DNA of 64,000 nt. Source: Breznakiella homolactica. Its GTDB lineage: Bacteria > Spirochaetota > Spirochaetia > Treponematales > Breznakiellaceae. Under the pieces are notes generated by a model. It did no database searches. It saw only the letters and a program-made list of their open reading frames with translations, and was not told where the DNA came from. Positions 25,125-34,514 of the stretch are shown here, in pieces (the stretch's first letter is position 1; every line of letters begins with the position of its first letter). The position numbers and the translations under genes were made by a program. Location: positions 372,001 to 436,000 of the forward strand of contig NZ_CP067089.2 of the NCBI RefSeq assembly GCF_016616095.2, given 5' to 3'.

Positions 25125-26630
25125 TTATTCATAATCCGTATCGTAAACGTTATGTTCGGTCAGCGCGTTGTATATGGCTTGTTTTTTCCTGCGTATTTTC
25201 CGGTAGAGTTCCGTATGTTCGTGCACCGGATGAAATACCGCTGCCGTATGGTTTCTGGCCGCGCTTTCATAGGCCGCGGGGTAATCCGTAAAAAGCCCCA
25301 GGTTTTTTGCGGCCGATATCCAGGCTCCAAGGGACGTGGCTTCATGTTCCCGGGAACATACCACCGGTCTGCCGCAGGCATCCGCCTGGATCTGACTAAA
25401 GACCGCCGATTTGCTCAGCCCGCCGGCGGCCCGGAAGGTTTCGGGCAATCCCGATAAACCGGCGATCAGATCCGCGTTATCCGCCATTTCCGTGGCAATG
25501 CCCTCAAGAATCGCCCGGGCCAGATCCCCCCGGCGGGTATTCAGGCCAAGATTGTAGAAAATTCCCTTGGCGCCGGGATTCCAGTGGGGGGCGCCGGATC
25601 CCGAAAAGTGGGGGAGTACGATGACGCCTCCCGATCCCGGCGGTGATTCCCGGGCTTCATTATCCACATCAGAAAAACCCGTTTCCGGGGAATAAAAGGT
25701 ATCGGTGAACCAGCGGTACACCGTACCCATGGTCAAAGCGCCGGCTTCGAGGATATATCCCCCGGGAACAGCGGATACATTGCATAAAACCCGTTCCCCG
25801 GGATCGAAAACCGGTTTTTCCGAAACCCCCAGGACGTACGAGCCGGTTCCGGTACTGATGATCACATCCCCCGGCCCGAGGAGTCCCAGTCCCAGGGCGG
25901 CATTCTGCTGATCCCCGCCCGCGGAAACCACCGGCAATCCCGCGGGCAGGCCCGACAGGCGGGCCATTTCATTCGTAAGGGTTCCTGCCGTGCTGCCCTG
26001 GTCAATCAGATCGCAGAGTTTTCCCCGTTCCAGCCCGAAAATACCGATAAGCTCATCATCCCAGTCAAGGGTAAAAAGATTAAGCAGACTCGTCCTGCTG
26101 GCAATGCAGCGGTCCGTGACCAGATTACCGGTCAGCAAACAGAGAACGTAATCATGGATCCCCGTGATTTTCCATGCGGCATCGTAAACAGCCCGGCGCT
26201 GTTCCTTGAGCCATTTCATTTTAACCGCGGAAAACACCGTGGAAATTTTCAGCCCGGATTTCTGGTAAACTTTTTTCTGCTGGGGCTCCAGGGCATGGCA
26301 CAATGGTTCCGCCCGGGTATCCTGCCACATAATTGCCGGGGCAATCGGGCGCCGGTCTTTTCCCAGGGGGATAATTGACGACCGCTGGGAAGCCAGGGAA
26401 ATCCCTTCTACGCCAATACCGGCGCTTTCCGCTTCTTCCCGGCACTTGCGCAGTACCCGCGGAAGCAGGTTTTCCCAGGAACGGGGATCCTGTTCGACCC
26501 TGCCTCCGGGAAAATAATCCGGCGGATTCATTTCCTGGGCTGCAGTCAGGATCCGCCCGGTCCGGTCAAGGAGTACCGCCCTCATGCTGGTGGTTCCGAT
26601 ATCGACTGAAATAATCCCGCCGTTTTCCAT
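25125..26630 (-). CDS. FGGY-family carbohydrate kinase
   Basis: 501 aa. Phosphate loop SVDIGTTSMRAVLLD (about 8-22), the conserved SLASQRSSIIP and MWQDTRAEP segments, the likely catalytic Asp in SAGGDQQNAALGLG, and the ATP-site FRAAGGLSKSAVFSQIQAD. Length is normal. The family phosphorylates xylulose, ribulose, gluconate, glycerol, L-xylulose and similar compounds; the substrate set cannot be read directly. Its position next to an AraD-type stump and divergent from an ABC importer with ulaD-ulaG-ulaE suggests phosphorylation of the imported ketose, sugar acid or ascorbate-like compound in place of a PTS. Confidence 0.88.
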   Translation of the reverse strand: MENGGIISVDIGTTSMRAVLLDRTGRILTAAQEMNPPDYFPGGRVEQDPRSWENLLPRVLRKCREEAESAGIGVEGISLASQRSSIIPLGKDRRPIAPAIMWQDTRAEPLCHALEPQQKKVYQKSGLKISTVFSAVKMKWLKEQRRAVYDAAWKITGIHDYVLCLLTGNLVTDRCIASRTSLLNLFTLDWDDELIGIFGLERGKLCDLIDQGSTAGTLTNEMARLSGLPAGLPVVSAGGDQQNAALGLGLLGPGDVIISTGTGSYVLGVSEKPVFDPGERVLCNVSAVPGGYILEAGALTMGTVYRWFTDTFYSPETGFSDVDNEARESPPGSGGVIVLPHFSGSGAPHWNPGAKGIFYNLGLNTRRGDLARAILEGIATEMADNADLIAGLSGLPETFRAAGGLSKSAVFSQIQADACGRPVVCSREHEATSLGAWISAAKNLGLFTDYPAAYESAARNHTAAVFHPVHEHTELYRKIRRKKQAIYNALTEHNVYDTDYE

Positions 26631-26656
26631 AGCTCCCCCGGTATTGGTCAGTTCCC

Positions 26657-26686
26657 GTTATACCATACAAGTCCGGATATGGGCAA
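26657..26686 (-). promoter_or_regulatory. Promoter of the FGGY kinase
   Basis: On the minus strand TTGCCC (26681-26686), 18-base spacer, TATAAC (26657-26662), 27 bases before the ATG. Confidence 0.4.
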
Positions 26687-26730
26687 CAAAAAAATCTTCA
26701 AACGAACATATTATTTATTACAAACATTCA

Positions 26731-26764
26731 AAAAAATCATAAATAAGCATAAAAATGATTTTTT
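26731..26764. promoter_or_regulatory. Inverted repeat between divergent promoters
   Basis: AAAAAATCAT and ATGATTTTTT, 10-bp arms 14 bases apart, in the AT-rich gap between the kinase and the binding-protein gene. It is a candidate operator for the DeoR-type regulator at the end of the operon. Confidence 0.4.
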
Positions 26765-26779
26765 TACGATTTATTTTTC

Positions 26780-26808
26780 TTGTGTAATTTGAAAAGTGGT
26801 GATATTCT
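26780..26808 (+). promoter_or_regulatory. Promoter of the second ABC operon
   Basis: TTGTGT (26780-26785), 17-base spacer, TATTCT (26803-26808), followed by a leader and the GGAGG box of the binding-protein gene. Confidence 0.45.
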
Positions 26809-26843
26809 TGATTAAATTGATTATTTGAATTGGAGGTGCCTAC

Positions 26844-28115
26844 ATGAAGAAAACCGGCTTTCTTTTTCTTTCGGTGCTGCTGAGCATGTGTCTTATCGCA
26901 TGCGGCAATTCGGGCTCAAAATCCGGCGGGGACGGTAAAACCGTTATCCGCCTTGCCCTCTGGGACTATGAATCGGTGGGATACGATAAGGCAATTATCG
27001 AAGCCTTTGAGGCGGCCCATCCCGAATACAAAGTGGATGTTATCTCATCACCCAACGCCGATTACGACCAGAAAATTACCACCATGCTGACCGGCGGCGA
27101 CAACATCGATGTGTTTTACGGCAAGAGCAACACCGCCTATCCGACCTACGTACTGAACGGCTATGCCCGTAATATCGATGATTTGATCTCCAAAAACAAC
27201 TTTAATACCGCCGCTTTCGGAACCGTGCTGGACCAGCACTACCGGATCGACGGAAAGCTGTACGCCCTGCCGTACCGTACCAATGACTGGGTTATCTTCT
27301 ATAATAAAAAGATATTCGATGACGCCAATGTACCGTACCCTTCAAACAACATGACCTGGGAAGCGTACCGTGACCTCGCAAAAAGAGTAACCTACGGTTC
27401 CGGGGATTCCCAGAAATTCGGCATCGGGTTTATTCCCCGGATGGGATTTGTGGTGCCCTTCATCATCGGCAAGGATCCCAATTTCGATATCATGACCAGC
27501 TCCTTTGACTTACTGAAAGGTTCCATTGAGTATTACGTTGCCCTTCAGAATACCGACAAATCCTACGAGCCCTATGCCATCAGCAAGTCCATGAACCAGG
27601 ACCAGACCTACTTCTACCGGGGTAATACGGCCATGCTCTACAACGGCTCATGGTTTGTGCAGATGCTGGCGGATAACAAGGATAAGTACAATTTTGAATG
27701 GGGGGTCGCCAAGAGTCCCTACTGGGCGGGAACCGAACAGCGGGGATTCGCGACCAGTACTCCGGTGCTGATAAACGCGAAGACAAAGAATGCCGACGCC
27801 GCCTGGGTGCTGCTTTCCTTTATCTGCGGGCCGGAAGGCGCCGCGATCATGGCTGAAAATAAAATGGTCCCCTCATATATGAACGCCGATACCATGAATA
27901 TTTACCGGGCTTCCACCGGCATCGATGAGACTTCCTACGCAGCCCTCACGGGAAATAAAACCTACGGATTCGGGGATGCCAATGTGCTGATGGGAAAAAT
28001 TTCGGGAATGATGAATGAGGAACTGGAACTGGTTATCACCGGCAACCAGACCCCGGATCAGTGCATCGCCAATATGACCAAACGGCGGCAGGAAATTATC
28101 AGCCAGGGGTCTTAA
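26844..28115 (+). CDS. ABC sugar-binding lipoprotein (family 1)
   Basis: 423 aa. Lipobox LIAC gives the acylated Cys at about residue 20. Family 1 features: VIRLALWDYESVGYDKAII, then MLTGGDNIDVFYGKS, DWVIFYNKKIFDDANVPYP, and the C-terminal GPEGAAIMAE. It feeds the permease pair at 28210 and 29119. Only moderate similarity to the binding protein at 5299 is visible, so the two importers probably take different sugars. GGAGG is 8 bases before the ATG. Confidence 0.92.
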   Translation: MKKTGFLFLSVLLSMCLIACGNSGSKSGGDGKTVIRLALWDYESVGYDKAIIEAFEAAHPEYKVDVISSPNADYDQKITTMLTGGDNIDVFYGKSNTAYPTYVLNGYARNIDDLISKNNFNTAAFGTVLDQHYRIDGKLYALPYRTNDWVIFYNKKIFDDANVPYPSNNMTWEAYRDLAKRVTYGSGDSQKFGIGFIPRMGFVVPFIIGKDPNFDIMTSSFDLLKGSIEYYVALQNTDKSYEPYAISKSMNQDQTYFYRGNTAMLYNGSWFVQMLADNKDKYNFEWGVAKSPYWAGTEQRGFATSTPVLINAKTKNADAAWVLLSFICGPEGAAIMAENKMVPSYMNADTMNIYRASTGIDETSYAALTGNKTYGFGDANVLMGKISGMMNEELELVITGNQTPDQCIANMTKRRQEIISQGS

Positions 28116-28123
28116 GTTTTTAT

Positions 28124-28148
28124 CCAATACGGAACCGGTCCGGATTGG
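28124..28148 (+). other. Intercistronic hairpin after the binding-protein gene
   Basis: CCAAT-A-CGGA pairs with TCCG-G-ATTGG (nine pairs, one A.G mismatch, 5-base loop) with no T-run. It sits in the same place, between binding protein and permease, as the hairpin at 6585-6624. The rest of the 94-base gap holds a GC-rich self-complementary run and the AAAGGAGG box. Confidence 0.5.
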
Positions 28149-28209
28149 GGCTGCCGGCCCTGATCCGCGGCCGCGGTATGTTTTAGAACCGCATAAAAGG
28201 AGGCCATTC

Positions 28210-29109
28210 ATGGCAACCGCCGCAGTACAGGCAAAGAGCCGAGCCATAATCCGCCGGAACCGGCGTACGGCATATCTTTTTTTAGCCCCTAACTTTATCG
28301 GCTTTCTTATCTTTACCCTTATTCCGGTTCTTTTCGCGGTGGTTCTCAGTTTCAACCGCTGGGACGGCAACAATCCCATGCAGTTTGTGGGGTTCCGTAA
28401 TTTTACCCGCCTGTTTTCCGACAGTAATTTCCGGATCTCCCTTATCAATACCGTCATCTATACTGTCGGAACGGTCCCTCTTATTATGGTCATTGCCCTG
28501 GGACTTTCCATGCTTATCAACAGCGGCGTCAGGGGCGCTCCGGTTTACCGGGCGCTTCACTTCTTTCCGCATATCTCTTCAATAATCGCGATTTCCGCGG
28601 TATGGCAGTTTCTGTACCATCCTACCATGGGCCCCATAAACAAATTCCTCATGGCTCTGGGCATCAGTAATCCTCCGGGATGGCTGTCCTCAACCCGCTG
28701 GGCCCTGATCGCGGTGATGATCATGATCGTCTGGAAAAGTGTCGGGTATTACATGATCAGTTACCTTGCGGGCCTGCAGGCTATTCCCCGGGAACTCTAC
28801 GAAGCCGCTACCATTGACGGGGCGAACAAATGGAAACGGTTCCTCCATGTAACCTTGCCGGGGCTGAAGCCCATCAATTTTTATGTCGCCATAATCTGCA
28901 TCATCAATTCCTTCCAGGTTTTTACGCCAATTTACGTGATGACCCGGGGCGGACCCGGCCGGGCCACCAGGGTTCTGGTGTACACCATTTACCAGGAAGC
29001 TTTTGAGGAATTCAATTTCGGCTACGCCTCCGCCATGTCCATGGTTCTGTTTCTGTGCATTTTTATCGTAACCGTGATTCAGTTCAAAACCCAAAACCAG
29101 GGCGAGTAG
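28210..29109 (+). CDS. ABC sugar permease, MalF-type
   Basis: 299 aa, six helices, first at about 25-45 (YLFLAPNFIGFLIFTLIPVL). EAA loop YEAATIDGANKWKRFLHVTL near residue 200, and the MTRGGPGRATRVLVYTIYQE loop typical of MalF/UgpA relatives. Preceded by AAAGGAGG. It pairs with the next gene; no ATPase gene is linked. Confidence 0.92.
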   Translation: MATAAVQAKSRAIIRRNRRTAYLFLAPNFIGFLIFTLIPVLFAVVLSFNRWDGNNPMQFVGFRNFTRLFSDSNFRISLINTVIYTVGTVPLIMVIALGLSMLINSGVRGAPVYRALHFFPHISSIIAISAVWQFLYHPTMGPINKFLMALGISNPPGWLSSTRWALIAVMIMIVWKSVGYYMISYLAGLQAIPRELYEAATIDGANKWKRFLHVTLPGLKPINFYVAIICIINSFQVFTPIYVMTRGGPGRATRVLVYTIYQEAFEEFNFGYASAMSMVLFLCIFIVTVIQFKTQNQGE

Positions 29110-29118
29110 GGGGACCTC

Positions 29119-29946
29119 ATGGAAAAGAAAAGCGTTATCGGCCGGATCCTTACCTATACCGCCGTTGTACTGTCTTCCATTATTATGGCCTTCCCGTTCC
29201 TGTGGATGCTTTCAGCGTCATTTAAAGATGACCTGGATGTTTTCGTGTTTCCTATACAATGGATTCCCGAAACTTTTAAATTTGAAAATTATTCCTATAT
29301 CTGGAACAAAGCCCATTATCCGATACTCTTCGGGAACACCCTGTTCCTTGCGGTGACCATAACCATACTCCAGATTATTACCTGTTCCATGGCGGCTTAC
29401 GCCTTCTCAAAAATTATCTTCCCCGAACGGAACAAACTGTTTCTGGCGTACCTGGCTACTTTGATGATTCCCATGCAGGCGATTATGATTCCCCAGTTTA
29501 TGATCATCCGGTCCATGGGGCTCGCCAATACCCGGATGGCCCTGATCCTGACCCAGGCGTTTAACCCCATGGGGGTGTTTCTGCTCCGGCAGTATTACCA
29601 GGGGATACCCAACGAACTGTCCGAGGCTGCCCGGATTGACGGCCTCACCGAATTCGGTATCTATTCCCGGGTCGTCCTGCCGCTGGCGAAACCCGCCGTG
29701 GCGTCTCTTACTATCTTTACCTCCGTGGCTGTGTGGAACGACTTCCTTCCGCCCCTGATTTACATCAACTCTCCCAGCAAATACACGATACAGCTGGGGC
29801 TGCGGAACCTTATCTCGGAATTCAGCGCCGAATACGCGCCGATCATGGCGGCTTCGGTGATTTCATTGATACCCATTCTGATTTTATTCCTTACCTGCCA
29901 GAAGTTTTTTGTTGAAGGAGCGGCGACCACCGGCCTGAAGGGCTGA
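29119..29946 (+). CDS. ABC sugar permease, MalG-type
   Basis: 275 aa with six helices; EAA loop SEAARIDGLTEFGIYSRVVL near residue 165, and the family C-terminus FFVEGAATTGLKG. It starts 9 bases after the previous permease and is followed 17 bases later by the GH3 gene. Confidence 0.92.
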   Translation: MEKKSVIGRILTYTAVVLSSIIMAFPFLWMLSASFKDDLDVFVFPIQWIPETFKFENYSYIWNKAHYPILFGNTLFLAVTITILQIITCSMAAYAFSKIIFPERNKLFLAYLATLMIPMQAIMIPQFMIIRSMGLANTRMALILTQAFNPMGVFLLRQYYQGIPNELSEAARIDGLTEFGIYSRVVLPLAKPAVASLTIFTSVAVWNDFLPPLIYINSPSKYTIQLGLRNLISEFSAEYAPIMAASVISLIPILILFLTCQKFFVEGAATTGLKG

Positions 29947-29963
29947 TCCGCCGGGAGACGATT

Positions 29964-31682
29964 ATGGATTTTGCAGTTGATTTGCGCGCCGAACCTTACA
30001 GCCTCGATGACAGCCGGATTCAGTGGGTGACGGATACCCTGGAATCAATGACAGTCCGTGAAAAGGCGGGACAGCTTTTCTGCCTGAACATAGTTGACGA
30101 GGATGCCGGGCCGCTGCTCCGGCGGCTGGAGGAATTGGATATTGTTCCCGGTTCGTGTATGACCCGGGCCATGCCCGCGGAAAAGGTCAGGGAGAATTTT
30201 GAGCGCCTCCAGAATGCCTTTACTGTTCCCCTTCTGCTGGCGGGAAACATAGAACGGGGCGCGGACGGCGTCGCGGATGAAGGGACCTGTATGGGAACCC
30301 AGATGCAGATCGCCGCCTCCGGTGATCCGGCCATGGCCTACAAAGCCGGATATTATTCCGCCCTTGAAGGAGCTGCCCTGGGGATGAACTGGAACTTCGG
30401 TCCCATTCTTGATATTGATACGAACTGGCACAACCCCATTACCAATACCCGGGTATTCAGTTCCGACCCGGAAACGGTACTCGCCATGGCCCGGGAATAC
30501 GTCCGGGGCATGCGGGAAGCGGGTATGCTGGTCTGCCTCAAGCATTGGCCCGGGGACGGCCTGGATGAACGGGACCAGCATATGGTTTCCTCAACGAATT
30601 CCCTTTCCGCAGAGGGATGGATGGAGCGGTACGGCACCATCTACCGAACCCTGATAGCCGACGGGGCCGAGACCGTGATGTCCGCTCATATCAAGCTTCC
30701 CGCCTGGAGCCGCCTGCTGCGGCCCGGCATCGCCGACAAGGACATCATGCCCGGTTCCCTGGCGGCGGAACTCAATTGGGATCTTCTCCGGGGAAAACTC
30801 GGCTTCAACGGACTGGTGGTTTCCGACGCCACCACCATGAACGGCTTTATGCAGGCCGCCGGCCGGAGCAGGGCGGTTCCTTCCTGCGTCGCCGCGGGGT
30901 GCGATGTATTCCTGTTTGTCTGCAATCTGGAAGAGGATTTCGGTTTCATGATGGAAGGTATCCGGAACGGAATCATCACTCCAGAACGGCTGGACGACGC
31001 GGTGCTCCGCATCCTCGGCATGAAGGCTGCCCTCAGTCTGCCGGAAAAAAAGGGGGAAGGCCGGCTGGTTCCCGCGAAGGAAAAACTCCGGACCATCGGA
31101 TCCCCGGAAATAATCACCGCCGCCCGGGAATGCGCGGAAAGGGCAGTGACGCTGGTAAAGGATACCCAGAAGCTGCTGCCCCTGATCCCGGAGAAAAACC
31201 GCCGTATTTTGTTCCATGTTCTGGGGGATATCGGCGGATACCACGATGCTACGAAAAACCACGGGGATTATTTTAAGCGGAAACTCGAAGATGAAGGTTT
31301 TTCCGTTACCCCCTTTGACGGAAAGCAGGCGGATATGCAGTACCTCGCAGCGAGCCTCGCCTCTCTGCGGGAGCGGTTTGATCTTATTCTGTACTTCGCC
31401 AACATCAAAACTTCCGGCAGCGATACGGTGGCCCGTATTTCCTGGCAGGGACCGGGGGCGCTTAATTCACCCCGGTATATCCATGACATACCGACCCTGT
31501 TTGTATCCGTGGACAACCCCTACCATCTTTTCGACGTGCCGGCGGTTAAGACGTTTATCAACGGATATACCCCAAGCCCTTATGTTATGGACGCGGTAAT
31601 TGAAAAAATACTGGGGCGTTCTGATTTTACGGGGGTATCCCCGGTGGACCCAAGCTGCGGATTGTGGGATGCCCTGCTGTAA
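29964..31682 (+). CDS. GH3-family glycoside hydrolase (NagZ-like)
   Basis: 572 aa. GH3 TIM-barrel features: GPILDIDTNWHNPITNTR, KHWPGDG at 193-199 with the Asp204-x-His206 pair (D-Q-H) typical of NagZ-type enzymes, and the nucleophile Asp288 in VVSDATTMNGF. A second domain (about 370-570) follows, as in two-domain GH3 proteins. No signal peptide, so it acts in the cytosol on an imported disaccharide or glycoside. In NagZ relatives the Asp-His dyad acts as acid/base in cleaving N-acetylglucosaminides. Its presence in an operon with ulaD-ulaG-ulaE is unusual and suggests the imported compound is a glycoside. Confidence 0.87.
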   Translation: MDFAVDLRAEPYSLDDSRIQWVTDTLESMTVREKAGQLFCLNIVDEDAGPLLRRLEELDIVPGSCMTRAMPAEKVRENFERLQNAFTVPLLLAGNIERGADGVADEGTCMGTQMQIAASGDPAMAYKAGYYSALEGAALGMNWNFGPILDIDTNWHNPITNTRVFSSDPETVLAMAREYVRGMREAGMLVCLKHWPGDGLDERDQHMVSSTNSLSAEGWMERYGTIYRTLIADGAETVMSAHIKLPAWSRLLRPGIADKDIMPGSLAAELNWDLLRGKLGFNGLVVSDATTMNGFMQAAGRSRAVPSCVAAGCDVFLFVCNLEEDFGFMMEGIRNGIITPERLDDAVLRILGMKAALSLPEKKGEGRLVPAKEKLRTIGSPEIITAARECAERAVTLVKDTQKLLPLIPEKNRRILFHVLGDIGGYHDATKNHGDYFKRKLEDEGFSVTPFDGKQADMQYLAASLASLRERFDLILYFANIKTSGSDTVARISWQGPGALNSPRYIHDIPTLFVSVDNPYHLFDVPAVKTFINGYTPSPYVMDAVIEKILGRSDFTGVSPVDPSCGLWDALL

Positions 31683-31792
31683 ATAAAAGGAAGCGACGGA
31701 CCGGTCTCTGCCGTGAAAAATGGCACCGGTTCTTAAAATACTATCCCCTGAAACGGGCTGTGTTTTCCGGGGAGCACCCGAAGGAGTTACGC

Positions 31793-32443
31793 ATGAAAAA
31801 ACCATTGCTTCAGATCGCTTTGGACCAGACGGATTTATCTTCCGCCCTTGACGCCGCGGAAAAGATAGCGCCCCATGTGGATGTTCTTGAAGCGGGAACT
31901 ATTCTCTGTTTCGCCGAAGGAGTCAGGGCTGTTTCGGAACTGAGATCCCGGTACCCCGGCCATATCATCCTCGCGGACTTAAAAGCCGCCGACGCCGGCG
32001 CGGTGCTGGCTGAACTGGTATTTTCCCGGGGGGCCACATGGATGACCCTTATCTGCAGCGCCCCCCTGGCGACCATGCAGGCGGCCCTTGATACGGCTAA
32101 AAAATACAGCGGGGATGTCCAGGTTGAACTGTACGGCGACTGGACCTTTGAACACGCCCAGTCATGGCTGGCCATGGGAATAACCCAGGCAATCTACCAC
32201 CGGGGCCGGGACGCCCAGGCGGCGGGGAAGGGCTGGGACCGGGATGACATTGAACGGGTTGAAAAACTCAGCCGCATGGGCATGGATGTTTCGGTCACCG
32301 GAGGGCTCACCCCGGAGGATCTCCGGCGGTTCAGGGGAATCCCGGTTAAGTGTTTTATCGCCGGCCGGTCCCTGTACGATTGCCCCGATCCGGCGAAAGC
32401 GGCGGGGGAATTCAAAACGGTTATTGACTCGGAATGGACATAA
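31793..32443 (+). CDS. ulaD: 3-keto-L-gulonate-6-phosphate decarboxylase
   Basis: 216 aa from the ATG preceded by AAGGAG. OMP-decarboxylase-fold enzyme. Residues Asp11, Glu33, Asp62, Lys64 and Asp67 ([20 protein letters not shown]) fall at the same positions as the active-site residues of E. coli KGPDC. It converts 3-keto-L-gulonate 6-phosphate to L-xylulose 5-phosphate and CO2. The sister hexulose-phosphate synthase family shares much of this pattern, but the neighbours UlaG and UlaE support the decarboxylase. The 110 bases before it hold no gene. Confidence 0.88.
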   Translation: MKKPLLQIALDQTDLSSALDAAEKIAPHVDVLEAGTILCFAEGVRAVSELRSRYPGHIILADLKAADAGAVLAELVFSRGATWMTLICSAPLATMQAALDTAKKYSGDVQVELYGDWTFEHAQSWLAMGITQAIYHRGRDAQAAGKGWDRDDIERVEKLSRMGMDVSVTGGLTPEDLRRFRGIPVKCFIAGRSLYDCPDPAKAAGEFKTVIDSEWT

Positions 32444-32453
32444 GGAGAACACC

Positions 32454-33518
32454 ATGGCAAAGATAGATACCATTACCAGAGAATCATGGATTTTAAATAC
32501 CTTCCCCGAATGGGGAACGTGGCTCAACGAAGAAATCGAGCAGGAACAGGTCGCTCCCGGAACTTTCAGTATGTGGTGGCTTGGCTGCACCGGTATATGG
32601 CTTAAGAGTCCCGGCGGGGCCAACCTCTCAGTGGATTTCTGGGTCGGCACCGGAAAACGGACAAAGAAAAACCCCCTCATGGCCAAGGGCCACCAGATGC
32701 AGCGGATGACCGGAGCCCAGCATCTCCAGCTGAATCTCAGAAATTCAATCTTCCCGCTGGACCCTTTCGGCATCCGTGAAATCGACGCGGTCCTGGCCAC
32801 CCATGACCACGCGGACCATATCGATCCCAATGTGGCCGCGGCGGTACTGCAGAACTGTCCCGGGGATATTCCCTTTATCGGGCCGGAGTCCTGTGTCGCG
32901 CTGTGGACCGGGTGGGGTGTGCCGGAAAGCCGCTGCAGGATCGTCAGGCCCGGCGACAGCATCACAATAAAGGATGTTGAAATCACCGCCCTCGAAGCGT
33001 TTGACCGGACGGCCCTTATTACGGCTCCGGCGGACATGGCACTCAAGGGAACCATGCCCAGGGATATGAACCGAATGGCGGTTAATTACCTCATCAAAAC
33101 CCCCGGGGGCAATCTCTACCACTCAGGGGATTCCCATTACTCGAATTACTTTGCCAAGCACGGCAATGAGCACACCATTGACGTGGCCCTTGGTTCCTTC
33201 GGCGAAAACCCCCGGGGTGTCACCGACAAAATGACCTCCGTCGATATCCTCCGGATGGCCGAGTGCCTCAAGGCGCGGGTGGTCATACCCATTCACCACG
33301 ACATCTGGACAAACTTTCAGGCGGACCCCATGGAAATTGTGGCCCTCTGGAATATGCGGAAGAAGCGGCTCCGGTACGGTTTCTCGCCGTTTATCTGGCA
33401 GGTGGGCGGGAAGTTTACCTATCCCGGTGACCGGGACACGATCGAATACCATTATCCCCGGGGATTCGACGATGTGTTTTCCGGTGAAGACGATCTGCCT
33501 TATCCGTCGTTCCTGTAG
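32454..33518 (+). CDS. ulaG: L-ascorbate-6-phosphate lactonase
   Basis: 354 aa, exactly the usual UlaG length, from the ATG after TAAGGAG. Metallo-beta-lactamase fold with the metal motif THDHADHID, a further ligand set in [12 protein letters not shown], and [12 protein letters not shown]. UlaG opens the lactone ring of L-ascorbate 6-phosphate to 3-keto-L-gulonate 6-phosphate, the UlaD substrate. In enterobacteria the substrate arrives through the UlaABC PTS; here only an ABC importer is linked, so phosphorylation must come from another enzyme. Confidence 0.92.
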   Translation: MAKIDTITRESWILNTFPEWGTWLNEEIEQEQVAPGTFSMWWLGCTGIWLKSPGGANLSVDFWVGTGKRTKKNPLMAKGHQMQRMTGAQHLQLNLRNSIFPLDPFGIREIDAVLATHDHADHIDPNVAAAVLQNCPGDIPFIGPESCVALWTGWGVPESRCRIVRPGDSITIKDVEITALEAFDRTALITAPADMALKGTMPRDMNRMAVNYLIKTPGGNLYHSGDSHYSNYFAKHGNEHTIDVALGSFGENPRGVTDKMTSVDILRMAECLKARVVIPIHHDIWTNFQADPMEIVALWNMRKKRLRYGFSPFIWQVGGKFTYPGDRDTIEYHYPRGFDDVFSGEDDLPYPSFL

Positions 33519-33536
33519 AACGGAAAGAGGAAATCT

Positions 33537-34451
33537 GTGTTGGACGCTGCGGAATTCCGGCGCATGCCCAGAATCGGCATATACGAAAAGGCGCTTCCGC
33601 CGGTAGAAACCTGGAAAGAACGGCTGGAGACTGCCCGGGCCGCGGGGTATGACTTTGTTGAATTGTCGGTCGATGAGAGCGACTCCCGCATGGCCCGGCT
33701 CGGCTGGAGCCCGGGAGAGCGGAAATCATTCCGGGATACGGTCCGGGAAAGCGGCATCGACATTCCGTCCCTGTGCCTGTCCTGCCACCGGAAATATCCC
33801 CTGGGCAGCGCGGACCCCGCAATACGGAAGAAAGCCCGGAGCATCATGGAGTCGGCCATACGTTTTGCCGTTGATACGGGAATACGGACCATACAGCTGG
33901 CCGCCTATGATGTGTACTATGAACCTTCCACAGCGGAGACAAAAAAATATTTTCTCCAGGGTCTGGAGGAAGCGGTCAGCATTGCATCGGGCGCGCAGAT
34001 TATGCTGGCCGCTGAAATCATGGACCATCCGCTGGTAAATTCCATAACCCGCTGGAAAACCTACGCCGAGCAGATCCGCAGTCCATGGTTTCAGGTTTAC
34101 CCCGATGTGGGAAACCTCTCCGCGTGGTGGAACGATGTTCCCCGGGAACTTGAGCTGGGTCTCGACCGGATAACATCCATCCATCTTAAGGATACCCTTG
34201 CGGTCGGTCCCGGATTCCCGGGAAAATTCAAAGAAGTTCCCTTCGGGGAAGGGTGTGTCGACTTTGTTGAAATCTTCCGCACCCTTTCTGCGCTCAGGTA
34301 CCAAGGTTCATTTCTTATTGAAATGTGGACGGAAAAGTCGCCGGACCCTATAATGGAAATTGAGCACGCCCGGGAATGGATCCTCGGCAAAATGGCGGAA
34401 GCCGGTATATGTGTTGATCCGCGGCCACTCCGTCCGGAAGTTATCCCCTGA
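33537..34451 (+). CDS. ulaE: L-xylulose-5-phosphate 3-epimerase
   Basis: 304 aa from GTG 33537 (GAGG box about 8 bases upstream). Xylose-isomerase-like TIM barrel with IGIYEKALPP at the start, MLAAEIMDHPLVNS, VYPDVGNLSAW, and SIHLKDTLAVGPG followed by PFGEGCVDF, all characteristic of UlaE/SgbU. It converts L-xylulose 5-phosphate to L-ribulose 5-phosphate. The next step needs an AraD/UlaF 4-epimerase, present in this island only as the stump at 25015-25107. Confidence 0.9.
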   Translation: MLDAAEFRRMPRIGIYEKALPPVETWKERLETARAAGYDFVELSVDESDSRMARLGWSPGERKSFRDTVRESGIDIPSLCLSCHRKYPLGSADPAIRKKARSIMESAIRFAVDTGIRTIQLAAYDVYYEPSTAETKKYFLQGLEEAVSIASGAQIMLAAEIMDHPLVNSITRWKTYAEQIRSPWFQVYPDVGNLSAWWNDVPRELELGLDRITSIHLKDTLAVGPGFPGKFKEVPFGEGCVDFVEIFRTLSALRYQGSFLIEMWTEKSPDPIMEIEHAREWILGKMAEAGICVDPRPLRPEVIP

Positions 34452-34514
34452 CGCTGTGCACGCCGGCAGCGGCGGTTGACAAATTCACCTGCCTTATACA
34501 ACATAAAGGTATAT

